This document shows positions 24,903 to 33,471 of a stretch of DNA of 64,000 nucleotides, piece by piece. A program made the position numbers and the translations under genes. The stretch's first letter is position 1, and every line of letters begins with the position of its first letter. The stretch is from Paludisphaera rhizosphaerae (GTDB lineage: Bacteria; Planctomycetota; Planctomycetia; Isosphaerales; Isosphaeraceae). The notes beneath the pieces are model-generated. The model was given only the letters and a program-made list of their open reading frames with translations, was not told where the DNA came from and made no database searches. The stretch lies in assembly GCF_011065895.1 (NCBI RefSeq), contig NZ_JAALCR010000013.1:166502-230501 (forward strand), given 5' to 3'.

Positions 24903-26465
24903 TCAGTCCTCGTCCCCCTGAGACTGGAGGATCAACTCGCTCTTGAGGTCGAACGCCCCTCGGGCGACGACGACGTCCCCTTCCTTGAGCCCGGACTTGA
25001 TCACGACGCGATCGCCCAACTCGCGGCCGGCTTCGATTGGGTGCAGAACGAAGGAACTCCCCTCCTCGCCCGGCGAGGCCGCGGCGACGGGTTGGAAAAC
25101 GGCCTGACGCCCCTCGACCTCGACGACCGAGGCGTGCGGAACCGTCAGAACAGGCTCGCTGGCCGGTCCGTCGAAGAGGATGCGTGCGAACATCCCGGGC
25201 CGAAGCTGGCCGTCGGCGTTTCCGGTCCTCGCCAACAGCGGCACGGTCCGCGTCATCGGGTCCAGGATCGCCCCGACGGAAAGGACCTTGGCTTCGAAGA
25301 TCCGGTCGGGATAGGCCGCGGCCGTCAGTCGGACCACTCCCCCCTCGATCGTGGGGATCTTGGCCAGATCCGATTCGGGGATGCTGGCCGTGACCCAGAC
25401 GTCCGTCATGTCCGCCACGACGAAGAGGATGTCGATCGGGTTGGCGCTCTGGCTGGGGACGGCCGACTTGATGATGATCGTGCCGTCGAACGGTGCGACG
25501 ATCGGGTAGGCCGTGACGTCCTCGTCCTTGGCCGCCTTCTGCGCCTCCTCGGCGTGATCCAGCAGGCTCTGGATGTTCTCGTCGACCCCCAGAATCCGAA
25601 GCCGGTGGCCGGCGTCGACGACGGCGGACTCCGCGAGCTTCAGCGCCTGATCGGCCAGACGCCGCTGCTGCTCCGCGTCGAACTTAACCTGTTCGATGGT
25701 CGCGAAAAGCTTGGCCTGCAGACCCTGCCTCGTGTGCTTGGCGAGGATCGCGGGGTGTTCGCCGATGACTTCCTTGCCTCGGAGGGCAAGCGTCTTCTCT
25801 TCCTCATGAATGGCGATGTCGAACTCGGAATAGGTCTGCAGCAGGAGGGCGCGGAATGAGCCCAGGGGCTTATTCGCGTATTCCTTTTCCAGAACTTCCG
25901 GGTCTACCCCCTTGGCGATCTCGGGGACGAGCTTGGCGACGGTGTCGGCGACCTGGTTCTTCCACTCGGCTTCGATCCGCGCGGTGAGCAACTCGCGCTG
26001 GCGGGCGCGGAGGTTGAGACGGGCGGTGCCGACGTCTGGGCTGTCCAGAATCGCCAGCATGTCCCCCTTCCGGACCTTTCGGCCAAGCGTCACGCCGACC
26101 TCGCGGACGATCCCCGGCGCTCGCGAGCGGACCTCCACGCGGCGGTCGGCGTCAACCTCGATCCGTCCGGGTACACCAAGTTCCGTTGGCAGCCGTTCGG
26201 TCCGAACGGCTGCGGTGGCGAGATTGACCGCCTTGAGCTTCGCAGCCGAGAGCGCGACCGTGCCGGGGGCGGGACCGCTCGGCGAGGGCTCGGCGGCCGC
26301 CGTTGCGGCGGAGTCGTCCGGGGCGCCGCCCAGGCGACTGACATGCGCGGGAATGTCAATGGCGAGATAGGCGATCAGGGCGGCCAGCAGGCCACCGGCC
26401 GCCATCCAGGGGATCCGCGACCAGACGCGACCCCCGGTCAAGGAACGAGCAAGCGCAAACGACAT
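24903..26465 (-). CDS. RND efflux periplasmic adaptor subunit, CusB/CzcB-like
   Basis: Membrane-fusion protein linking the RND pump to an outer-membrane channel, 520 aa from the ATG at 26465 (GGAG nine bases upstream). One N-terminal transmembrane anchor (IPWMAAGGLLAALIAYLAI), lipoyl/barrel half-motifs (RVEVRSRAPGIVREVGVTLG and YPIVAPFDGTIIIKSAV), a long alpha-hairpin between them (about 140-290), and a C-terminal beta-barrel with LRPGMFARI. The hairpin is unusually long and rich in Glu/Lys. It belongs to the operon His-rich protein, adaptor, pump. Confidence 0.88.
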   Translation of the reverse strand: MSFALARSLTGGRVWSRIPWMAAGGLLAALIAYLAIDIPAHVSRLGGAPDDSAATAAAEPSPSGPAPGTVALSAAKLKAVNLATAAVRTERLPTELGVPGRIEVDADRRVEVRSRAPGIVREVGVTLGRKVRKGDMLAILDSPDVGTARLNLRARQRELLTARIEAEWKNQVADTVAKLVPEIAKGVDPEVLEKEYANKPLGSFRALLLQTYSEFDIAIHEEEKTLALRGKEVIGEHPAILAKHTRQGLQAKLFATIEQVKFDAEQQRRLADQALKLAESAVVDAGHRLRILGVDENIQSLLDHAEEAQKAAKDEDVTAYPIVAPFDGTIIIKSAVPSQSANPIDILFVVADMTDVWVTASIPESDLAKIPTIEGGVVRLTAAAYPDRIFEAKVLSVGAILDPMTRTVPLLARTGNADGQLRPGMFARILFDGPASEPVLTVPHASVVEVEGRQAVFQPVAAASPGEEGSSFVLHPIEAGRELGDRVVIKSGLKEGDVVVARGAFDLKSELILQSQGDED

Positions 26466-26582
26466 GGACGTAAACTCCGCTGGAGCGATCCGTGAAACCG
26501 TAAATACCGGAACCGGACAGGCGTGAATCCTCGTCCCTCGCAACGGCGAGGAGACGTGAATCGGCCCGACGAGCCGGGGGTT

Positions 26583-27104
26583 TCAGCAGTTCCAGCGGGC
26601 GAGGCGCGCGAGCGTTCCGACGGACGAAAGCCCGTCGTTCGGCGCGCAGAGCGACCAACGCAACGGGGGATCTGATCTGGCGTCGAGGTCAACCCAAACC
26701 GCCATGTACGGCGTGGCGACGATCTCATCGTTCAGATCGAGGCGCAGGTCGCGCACGCGATATTCGGCGACGATCAGGGGGGTGGGGGCCTGGCCCGCCC
26801 GGTTCAGATCGCCGTCGTCGGCGTGGAAGGCCGGCAGCGTGCGGCCGGCCTGATCGGCGGCGGACGTGTCGAGCGACCTGGGGGGCAGCCAGTGCCAGTG
26901 CAGCACGGCCACCGCATCGCCTTCGCCGGCCTGAGGATGCCACCTCAGAAGATGGTCGTGCTGAGGGCAGACCTGCCCGACAGCGTGGCGGTGACGGACG
27001 ACGTGAAAATCGGCCTGCGGCAGCGGGACCTGGAGCAGACTGGGAGCGAGCAAGGCAATCGCCAGGATGCGAGCGATCAGGCTTGTCGGCCGATTCCGCC
27101 GCAT
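26583..27104 (-). CDS. Small exported His-rich protein, first gene of RND operon
   Basis: 173-aa exported protein with no family I recognise. Signal peptide MRRNRPTSLIARILAIALLA; the mature N-terminus carries eight His and a Cys within about 45 residues (HVVRHRHAVGQVCPQHDHLL, VAVLHWHWLPPR), a pattern suited to binding Cu, Zn or Ni. The rest is beta-rich (AEYRVRDLRLDLND) with two further Cys near the C-terminus. It lies 117 nt upstream of the adaptor on the same strand. A periplasmic metal sensor or chaperone for the pump is a reasonable guess. A TTG at 27128 is an alternative start. Confidence 0.65.
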   Translation of the reverse strand: MRRNRPTSLIARILAIALLAPSLLQVPLPQADFHVVRHRHAVGQVCPQHDHLLRWHPQAGEGDAVAVLHWHWLPPRSLDTSAADQAGRTLPAFHADDGDLNRAGQAPTPLIVAEYRVRDLRLDLNDEIVATPYMAVWVDLDARSDPPLRWSLCAPNDGLSSVGTLARLARWNC

Positions 27105-27246
27105 AAAAGCCCGCCCTCTCCTCGCCAAAGGAACTCTCCCACGCTGATCGCCCTTGGAGGTATTATGAAAGCCTGAACGAACACGGTCAAGTCGACGAGC
27201 CCAACGCTCGGCGGCGCGTCGTCAACCACGCCGAGCCCGGAAGATC

Positions 27247-27924
27247 ATGCCTCACGAATCGCTCCGCCACGCCTCCCTCCTCGTCACCGATTTCGACGGC
27301 ACTCTGACGAAGGACGATTTCTACCAGCTCGCCATCAAGGAGTTGCTCCCAGACGACGTCCCCGACTACTGGGGAGACTACCGCGCCGGGAGGCTGACGC
27401 ACTTCGAGGCGCTTCGGGACTACTTCACCCACATCCGGAAGGATGAGAAGACGGTCCTCGACGTCGTCCACCGGATGGGGCTGGAACCCCAACTGGCCGA
27501 TTGCCTTCGCGAAATGGACTCCGCCGGCTGGGACGTCGTCGTCACCTCCGCCGGCTGCGCCTGGTACATCCAGATCCTGCTGAACGAGGCGGGCGTCGAC
27601 ATCCCCGTCTATTCCAACCCGGGCCGGTTTGTGGAAGGCAAAGGCCTGCTGATGGAGCCTCCGCCGCCAGGGCCGTATTTCTCCCGCGAGTTGGGCGTGG
27701 ACAAGGCGGGCGTTGTGCGCGAGGGACTGCGCCAGGGCAAACGCGTCGCCTTCGCCGGCGATGGCTTCCCGGACCAGGAAGCCGCCGAACTCGTCCCGGC
27801 CGACCTCCGCTTCGCTCGCGGCGACCTGGCCAAGGTGCTCACCGAGAACCGTAAGGGCTTCATCCCCTACAAAACCTGGGCGGACGTGGCCCGGCATCTC
27901 TGCGGCCTTCCGGGGAAGCCCTGA
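27247..27924 (+). CDS. HAD-family phosphatase, MtnX-like
   Basis: 225-aa HAD superfamily (subfamily IB-like) phosphatase. Motif I is VTDFDGTLTKDDF, motif II the Ser/Thr in VVVTSAGCAWY, the Lys sits in the LGVDKAGVV segment, and motif III is FAGDGFPDQEA. MtnX dephosphorylates a methionine-salvage intermediate, but no other mtn gene is present here and the substrate is probably different. The stop TGA overlaps the ATG of the next gene by one base (TGATG), which ties it to the glycerol-1-phosphate-dehydrogenase-like protein and hints at a phosphoglycerol or related sugar phosphate. Confidence 0.85.
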   Translation: MPHESLRHASLLVTDFDGTLTKDDFYQLAIKELLPDDVPDYWGDYRAGRLTHFEALRDYFTHIRKDEKTVLDVVHRMGLEPQLADCLREMDSAGWDVVVTSAGCAWYIQILLNEAGVDIPVYSNPGRFVEGKGLLMEPPPPGPYFSRELGVDKAGVVREGLRQGKRVAFAGDGFPDQEAAELVPADLRFARGDLAKVLTENRKGFIPYKTWADVARHLCGLPGKP

Positions 27925-28973
27925 TGATCAAGACGCAGATCGCCATCCCATCGCTCGTCCGCGTCAAAGCCGGCGCACTCGACCGCCTGGGAATCTATCT
28001 CAGGCGCAACGAACACCGGCGGGCGATGGTCCTGGTCAGCCAGGGGATGGTCCCGGTCTACGTCGACCGCGTCCGAAAGGCGCTTGAGTCCGAGGGAATC
28101 GCCTGCGACGACTGGGTGGAGGTCGCCGACAACTCGTTCGAGAAAGCGGCCGAGCTGTTCCAGGGGGTGAAGAAGGAAACGAAAGCCGTGATCGGACTGG
28201 GGGGAGGCAAGGCGCTGGACGTCGCCAAGTACGTCGCCTTCCTGGCCCGGGTCCCCTACTATGCGACCCCCACGTCGCTCTCCAACGACGGCTTTTGCAG
28301 TCCGCAGTCGAGCCTGACCATCCAGGGCCGCCGCCGTTCGCTGGCCGCCGCGCTCCCCTTCGCGGTGGTCGTCGACCTGGAGGTCTGCAAGGACGCCCCC
28401 AAGGCACTCTGGCTTTCCGGCGTCGGCGATCTGGCCTCCAAGATTACGGCCATTTTCGACTGGAAGCTGGCCTTCCACGCCGTCGGCGAGCCGGTCGACG
28501 ATTTCGCCGCCCTCCTGTCGGACGCGACCGTCTACCAGTTCATGGGCCAGCCCACGTTCGACATCGCCGGCGCACGCTTGTTGAGCACCTCGCTCATGTT
28601 CAACGGAATCGCCATGGAGATCTGCGGCTCCTCGCGACCCGCCAGCGGCAGCGAGCATCTGATCTCGCACGCTCTCGACTCGATCTCGAAACGGCCCCGA
28701 TTGCACGGGCTCCAGGTCGGTGTGGCGACCTACCTCATGAGTCTTCTCCAGAACAACGAAACGGCGCGACTGGATCGCCTGTTCGACGAGACCGGTTTCT
28801 GGGACGCGATCCGGGCCGACCGCTTCTGTCGCGACGAATGGGCCCAGGCGATCCGCCTCGCCCCGTCGATCAAGGACGACTTTTACACGGTTCTGTCTCA
28901 AGACGGAGCCGTTGAACGGGCGATTTCCCTCCTGAACGACGACGGCCGACTCCGCGAGTGCTTTGCAAGCTGA
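27924..28973 (+). CDS. sn-Glycerol-1-phosphate dehydrogenase-like Fe-ADH, EgsA-like
   Basis: 349-aa Fe-ADH_2 family dehydrogenase, distinct from the AraM-type gene at 20.4 kb and closer in pattern to archaeal EgsA. It has LGGGKALDVAKYVAFL, PTSLSNDGFCSPQSSL and the metal ligands Asp169 (SGVGDLASK), His245 (SGSEHLISH) and His261 (LHGLQVGVAT). Archaeal EgsA makes the glycerol-1-phosphate backbone of archaeal lipids; bacterial members may also act on other 3-keto phosphates, so the exact substrate is uncertain. Translationally coupled to the HAD phosphatase. Residues around the first loop (GLGGGKALD rather than GSGTIND) separate it from AraM. Confidence 0.83.
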   Translation: MIKTQIAIPSLVRVKAGALDRLGIYLRRNEHRRAMVLVSQGMVPVYVDRVRKALESEGIACDDWVEVADNSFEKAAELFQGVKKETKAVIGLGGGKALDVAKYVAFLARVPYYATPTSLSNDGFCSPQSSLTIQGRRRSLAAALPFAVVVDLEVCKDAPKALWLSGVGDLASKITAIFDWKLAFHAVGEPVDDFAALLSDATVYQFMGQPTFDIAGARLLSTSLMFNGIAMEICGSSRPASGSEHLISHALDSISKRPRLHGLQVGVATYLMSLLQNNETARLDRLFDETGFWDAIRADRFCRDEWAQAIRLAPSIKDDFYTVLSQDGAVERAISLLNDDGRLRECFAS

Positions 28974-29115
28974 TCGCGGAAGTGCGAATGAACCGCCCAC
29001 TGAGATTGACACATCGCGCAAGATAGGCAAACTATCCCGCAGCCAGACCGACGTCGGATCGGATCGGTTAGCCGAACAGGACGTTCGACCACATATTAGG
29101 AAGCCAGGGACGGCC

Positions 29116-30207
29116 ATGAGCTCCAAGCCGCGGTTCGCGATCGCGAGCGCGCTCGCGATCGCTTTGCTCTCCTTCGGTGCCGCGAAAGCCCAGGAACCCG
29201 CGCCGACGCATCGCCGCGTCGAGCGGTTCGAGATCGGCACCGGCCCGCGCTCGTATTTGCTCTTCGAGCCGGCCGATCCGAAACCGGCGTCAGCTCCGGT
29301 GGTCGTGTTCCTGCACGGCTGGTTCTCGGTAAACCCGGCGATCTACGGAGCTTGGATCGATCACCTTGTCCGCAACGGAAAGATCGTCGTCTTCCCGCGC
29401 TATCAAAACGACGTCGGGACCTTGCCTCGCGATTTCCTCCCCAACGCGCTGGAGGCGATCCAGGACTCACTCGTCGTGCTGGAGTCTGGGGCGGCTCACG
29501 TACGTCCCCAGCGCGATCGGTTCGCACTGATCGGGCATTCGGCGGGTGGAAACCTCACGGCGCAGATCGCCGCGCTCTCTGCTGACCCAGGTTACGGTCT
29601 GCCGAAGGTCAGGGCGGCGATGGCCTTCTTCCCCGGCGAGGTCTTCCCGACTCGGGAGCCCTCATTCGACAGGATCCCGGAGAAGACTCTCCTGGTGGTG
29701 GCCGTGGGCGAAGAGGACATGCTCGTCGGCGACCTTCGCGGACGGCAGATCTTCTCCCAGGCGACCTCTGTTCCCCGGTCGAGGAAGCGGTTTCTCCTTT
29801 ATCGCTCGGACAGGCATGGCTATCCCCCGCTCGTCGCGGAGCATACAGCGCCTTCCGGGGCGAATACCCTCCTCGACAACGGCGAGGGGATCCTCAAGAA
29901 CTTCCAGTTGAGCAAGGGGGACGTGAACGCCCTGGACCGCGCCGGGTTCTGGCGGATCGCCGATGCGACCCTGGAAGCCGCCTTCACGGGTCGAACGCTC
30001 GACGAGGCCGCGGCCAATCCCGAGGCGTTCACGCACCTGGGATACTGGAGCGACGGCCGCAAGGTCACCCCACCCCTCATGGCCGACGACCTTGACGGCG
30101 TCCCCCGAGTCATCCTTTCCAACGGCATCCGACTCATTCCCTGGGACTGGAACGTCAAGACCGCCGCGGCGACCCGGGAAGATGCGGAAGCTTCGCGGGT
30201 GAAGTGA
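29116..30207 (+). CDS. Exported alpha/beta hydrolase
   Basis: 363-aa exported hydrolase. Signal peptide MSSKPRFAIASALAIALLSF to AAKA; oxyanion strand VVVFLHGWFSVNP; nucleophile elbow LIGHSAGGNL; an acidic residue in VAVGEEDMLVG and His in RSDRHGYPPL complete a plausible triad. Resembles poly(ethylene-terephthalate)-hydrolase/dienelactone-hydrolase-like folds only in general form; the substrate is unknown. AGGGA before the ATG at 29116 decides the start; longer in-frame starts begin inside the preceding gene. Separated by 142 nt from the dehydrogenase, so probably its own transcript. Confidence 0.75.
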   Translation: MSSKPRFAIASALAIALLSFGAAKAQEPAPTHRRVERFEIGTGPRSYLLFEPADPKPASAPVVVFLHGWFSVNPAIYGAWIDHLVRNGKIVVFPRYQNDVGTLPRDFLPNALEAIQDSLVVLESGAAHVRPQRDRFALIGHSAGGNLTAQIAALSADPGYGLPKVRAAMAFFPGEVFPTREPSFDRIPEKTLLVVAVGEEDMLVGDLRGRQIFSQATSVPRSRKRFLLYRSDRHGYPPLVAEHTAPSGANTLLDNGEGILKNFQLSKGDVNALDRAGFWRIADATLEAAFTGRTLDEAAANPEAFTHLGYWSDGRKVTPPLMADDLDGVPRVILSNGIRLIPWDWNVKTAAATREDAEASRVK

Positions 30208-30397
30208 CGGCCCCTCCGTTTTCCCGTTCCCCTCGGATCCTCCTCAACGCCGAAAGCCGTCGCGACGCCCCCAGTCCCCCCTGCCCTTCCCTGCTTCCCG
30301 ACGATCGAATCAGGCTGGCCGTCGGAGTGATCCCGACGCCGCAACCAGCCGATACGAAAGGAGGTCGCCAACCAAGGGACAGGAGGTCGCCCGGGCC

Positions 30398-31225
30398 ATG
30401 TCGCGCATGACCAGAAGCAAGCCGCAAGTCGAGCCCGAAGCGATCGACGCCGAGACCGCGATCCAGCAGATCGAGGCCCTCCGACGCCAGGTCACGGCCC
30501 TCCAGCGGATCAGCAGCCTGGGCCTTCTGGCCGGCGGCGTGTTCCACGAGCTGAACAACGCCCTGACGCCGATCGTCAGCTACGCCAAGCTCGGCCTTCG
30601 CAACCCCGATTCCGCGTATCGCGAACGGGCGCTGAAGAAGATTCAGGAAGCCGCCGACCGGGCCACCACCATCACCGGCTCGATGCTCGGCCTCTCCCGC
30701 CCCGGCCGCGACCCGAACCACCGCGAGCCCGTCGACCTGGGCCGGCTGGTTGACGACGTCGTCATGCTGACCTGCAAGGACCTGAATAAACACAACGTGC
30801 GGCTCGACGTCCTGACCCCGAGTCGCCCCTTCGCGCGGGTCAACGCGATCCAGATCCAGCAGGTGCTCATCAACCTGCTCATCAACGCACGTCAGTCGAT
30901 GCCCGAAGGCGGCCTGGTGACGCTCCGACTGGCGACCGATACCACCGGACGGATGGCCGAGGTGAGCGTCGTCGACCAGGGCGTGGGCATCGCGCCCGAA
31001 AACCTCCGACGCATCTTCGAGCCCTTCTTCTCGACCAAGAACGGCCCCGACGACGTCGGCCAGGGGGGGACCGGCCTGGGCCTCGCCGTCTGCCGCGATA
31101 TCATCGAGGCTCACCACGGCCGCATCCGCGCCGAGAGCCGCCGAGGCAAGGGCTCCACGTTCACCCTTCTCCTCCCCTCCTGCCCTCCTCCCGCCGCCGC
31201 CGAGCCCCGCGTCGGCGCGGCGTGA
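30398..31225 (+). CDS. Soluble sensor histidine kinase
   Basis: 275-aa histidine kinase with no transmembrane segment and no recognisable input domain. The H-box is GVFHELNNALTPI with phospho-acceptor His50 (NtrB-like class), N-box INLLINARQSM, G1 DQGVGI, F-box FEPFFSTK and G2 GTGLGLAV. A short coiled coil (residues 15-40) precedes the H-box and may dimerise it or take a partner's signal. AGGAGG is 11 bases before the ATG. Its stop abuts the convergent helicase stop. Cognate regulator unknown; stand-alone response regulators at 19.6 kb and 35.1 kb are candidates only by proximity. Confidence 0.88.
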   Translation: MSRMTRSKPQVEPEAIDAETAIQQIEALRRQVTALQRISSLGLLAGGVFHELNNALTPIVSYAKLGLRNPDSAYRERALKKIQEAADRATTITGSMLGLSRPGRDPNHREPVDLGRLVDDVVMLTCKDLNKHNVRLDVLTPSRPFARVNAIQIQQVLINLLINARQSMPEGGLVTLRLATDTTGRMAEVSVVDQGVGIAPENLRRIFEPFFSTKNGPDDVGQGGTGLGLAVCRDIIEAHHGRIRAESRRGKGSTFTLLLPSCPPPAAAEPRVGAA

Positions 31226-33220
31226 TCAGCGTCGTTTCGCGGCCGTGGATGGGTTCGCGAAATTGTCGGGGTCCACGATCCTCGGACACTCCGGCAGCGA
31301 GTTCAGGAACGTCTTGCCGTAGGGTTTGGTAAGGACCCGGGGGTCGAGGATCGCGACGATCCCGCGATCGGTTCGAGTGCGGATCAGGCGGCCGAAGCCC
31401 TGCTTGAGCTTGATGACGGCCTCGGGGATCTGGTACTCGACGAACGGGTTGCCGCCTCGGCGGCGGATGTCCTCCAGGCGGGCCTCCAACAGGGGATGCG
31501 TTGGGACCGAGAACGGCAGCCGGACGATGATGACGTTCGAGAGGGCCTCGCCGGGGACGTCCACCCCCTGCCAGAAGCTGTCGGCCCCGAAAATGACGCT
31601 GTTGAGGTCGCTCTTGAACGCCTCCACCATCTTCGACCGCGGCATGCCGTCGCTCTGCGCGAAGAGGGCGATGTTCCGCTCGGCCAGCCAGGGCGTGAGC
31701 GCCCGCGCGGCGGCCTCCAGCATCTTGTAAGACGTAAACAGAACGAACGCCTTCCCCTGGGTCCGCTCCAGATAGTGGGCGATCGCCCCGATCACCTCCC
31801 GCTCGAAGTTCTGCGGGTCCGTCGAGGGATCGGGCAGGTTCCTGGCCAGGTGGATCTTCACCTGGTTCGGGTAATCGAACGGGCTCCCCAGCGCGAGCGT
31901 TTCGGCCCGTGTCAGGCCGACTCGCGACTTGAAGAAATCAAACTTGGGAGGCGAGCCGACGCAGAGGGTCGCCGAGGTCAGCACGCACGTCGGGACCTTC
32001 TCGAAGAGCGTTCGCCGCAACGTCGGGCCCACGTCCAACGGCGCGGAGGCCAACTTCACCCGCCGGCGAGCCCCCGCCTCGGCCTCGACCCAGTAGACCT
32101 GTCCTTCGACGGCCTGCCGGACCCACGTCCGGACCTCCTCCGAGAGCATCTCGCAACGGTCGCTGGCGGCGGACAACTCCACAAGTTGGTCGGCCGACTC
32201 GATCGTTTCGGCCCCGTAGTCGATGGCGGTGGAGAGCTTCTTGAGCTCCTCGGCGAGAGCGTCGGTCACTTCGATCGGTCGTCGCACACGGGCCGTCGGG
32301 CTGGACTGCCGTGTGTGCCATTGAGAAACCTGGTCGAAAAAATCCTCGGCGGCCGTCCGCACCCGCCGCACCTGAGCCATCGCGTCGCCGAGCTTCAAGC
32401 CCGCCAGGATCCCCTTGCCGGTGCGTTCGTTGTAGAGGCGGGCGAGCGAGTAATCGAGCCCGATGTTTGAGAACTGAATCCCGAGGTGCTCGCCGGCGAC
32501 GGCCTCCAGGGTGTGGGCCTCGTCGAAGATCGCCACGTCGTACTCGGGCAGGAGCCCGTAGCCGGCCGACCGCATTGCCAGGTCGCTGACGAACAGCGCA
32601 TGGTTGACGATCAGGATGTTCGCCGTCCAGACGCGTCGCCGAGCCTGGAAATAGAAGCAGTCCTTGTAGCGTGGGCACTGCTTTCCGAGGCAATTGCCGT
32701 TCTCGCTTTGGACGGCGTCCCACACCGAGTGGAGCGGTTTGAAGTCGAGGTCGGAGCGGGTGCCGTCCTGCGTCTTCCCGGCCCACATCTTCATCTCAGC
32801 GAGTTGGTCGTATTCCTCGGGCCTGTTGAACGTCGACCCAGCGCGGGCGGCGGCCCCGTCCAGGCGTCGCAGGCTGATGTAGTTGCCCCGCCCCTTCACG
32901 AGGACGGCCGTGAACTCCTGGGGCATGATCGACCGGAGGAACGGGACGTCTTTCTGGAGGAGTTGCTCCTGAAGGGCGATCGTATGAGTCGAGACGACGA
33001 CCTTCTTCTTCTGCTCGACGGCCGCCATGATCGCCGGCACGAGGTAGGCGAAGCTCTTGCCGACCCCCGTCCCGGCCTCGACGACCAGGTGCCCCCCCTG
33101 ATCGATCGCGCGGGCGACGGCGTCCGTCATGCGGAGTTGCTCGTCGCGGACCTCATAACGAGGGAGCCGCCGGGCCGCCGCGCCATCGGGGCCGAGGATC
33201 GAACGAGGGTCCAATGGCAT
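31226..33220 (-). CDS. DinG/XPD-family ATP-dependent DNA helicase
   Basis: 664-aa superfamily 2 5'-3' helicase. Walker A is EAGTGVGKSFAYL (about 48-60), Walker B is the DEAH box VAIFDEAHTLEAV, and motif VI is QGFGRLIRTRTDRG. The iron-sulfur region has Cys177, Cys182 and Cys188 with the C-x4-C-x5-C spacing of E. coli DinG, but the first ligand expected in the KGRGNYxCLRRL segment is Ser116 (AGC at 32873-32875). The cluster, if present, would lack one Cys ligand. E. coli DinG removes D-loops, R-loops and G4s; a similar role is inferred. No exonuclease domain is fused. Confidence 0.87.
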   Translation of the reverse strand: MPLDPRSILGPDGAAARRLPRYEVRDEQLRMTDAVARAIDQGGHLVVEAGTGVGKSFAYLVPAIMAAVEQKKKVVVSTHTIALQEQLLQKDVPFLRSIMPQEFTAVLVKGRGNYISLRRLDGAAARAGSTFNRPEEYDQLAEMKMWAGKTQDGTRSDLDFKPLHSVWDAVQSENGNCLGKQCPRYKDCFYFQARRRVWTANILIVNHALFVSDLAMRSAGYGLLPEYDVAIFDEAHTLEAVAGEHLGIQFSNIGLDYSLARLYNERTGKGILAGLKLGDAMAQVRRVRTAAEDFFDQVSQWHTRQSSPTARVRRPIEVTDALAEELKKLSTAIDYGAETIESADQLVELSAASDRCEMLSEEVRTWVRQAVEGQVYWVEAEAGARRRVKLASAPLDVGPTLRRTLFEKVPTCVLTSATLCVGSPPKFDFFKSRVGLTRAETLALGSPFDYPNQVKIHLARNLPDPSTDPQNFEREVIGAIAHYLERTQGKAFVLFTSYKMLEAAARALTPWLAERNIALFAQSDGMPRSKMVEAFKSDLNSVIFGADSFWQGVDVPGEALSNVIIVRLPFSVPTHPLLEARLEDIRRRGGNPFVEYQIPEAVIKLKQGFGRLIRTRTDRGIVAILDPRVLTKPYGKTFLNSLPECPRIVDPDNFANPSTAAKRR

Positions 33221-33303
33221 GCGCTGCGTCCGTCCCTGATGGCTGGTTTGGTTGACGACCCAACGCTTTTGGTTACGAGTCCTGGGAAGACGGCGATAGC
33301 GGC

Positions 33304-33454
33304 CTTCCCCCCTTGAGGGGGAAGGTGCCCCGCAGGGGCGGATGAGGGGTGGAGATCCAGGGGCCTTCGGGCTCGAAAGCTCCCCTGCATCCCAAGGCGG
33401 TCCGCCCCCTCATCTGACCGCTTCGCGGTCTGTCTTCCCCCTCGAGGGGGGAAG
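33304..33454. repeat. 151-bp palindromic repeat element with terminal hairpins
   Basis: The ends 33304-33324 (CTTCCCCCCTTGAGGGGGAA plus G) and 33434-33454 are inverted copies with one mismatch in 21, and each end is itself a hairpin. Inner halves share GATGAGGGG in opposite orientation. It sits between the helicase and thiS-thiG genes, both on the minus strand. This is the architecture of REP/BIME or MITE-like intergenic repeats; no target-site duplication is evident. Confidence 0.75.
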
Positions 33455-33471
33455 ACGTTTTCGTGACCGCC

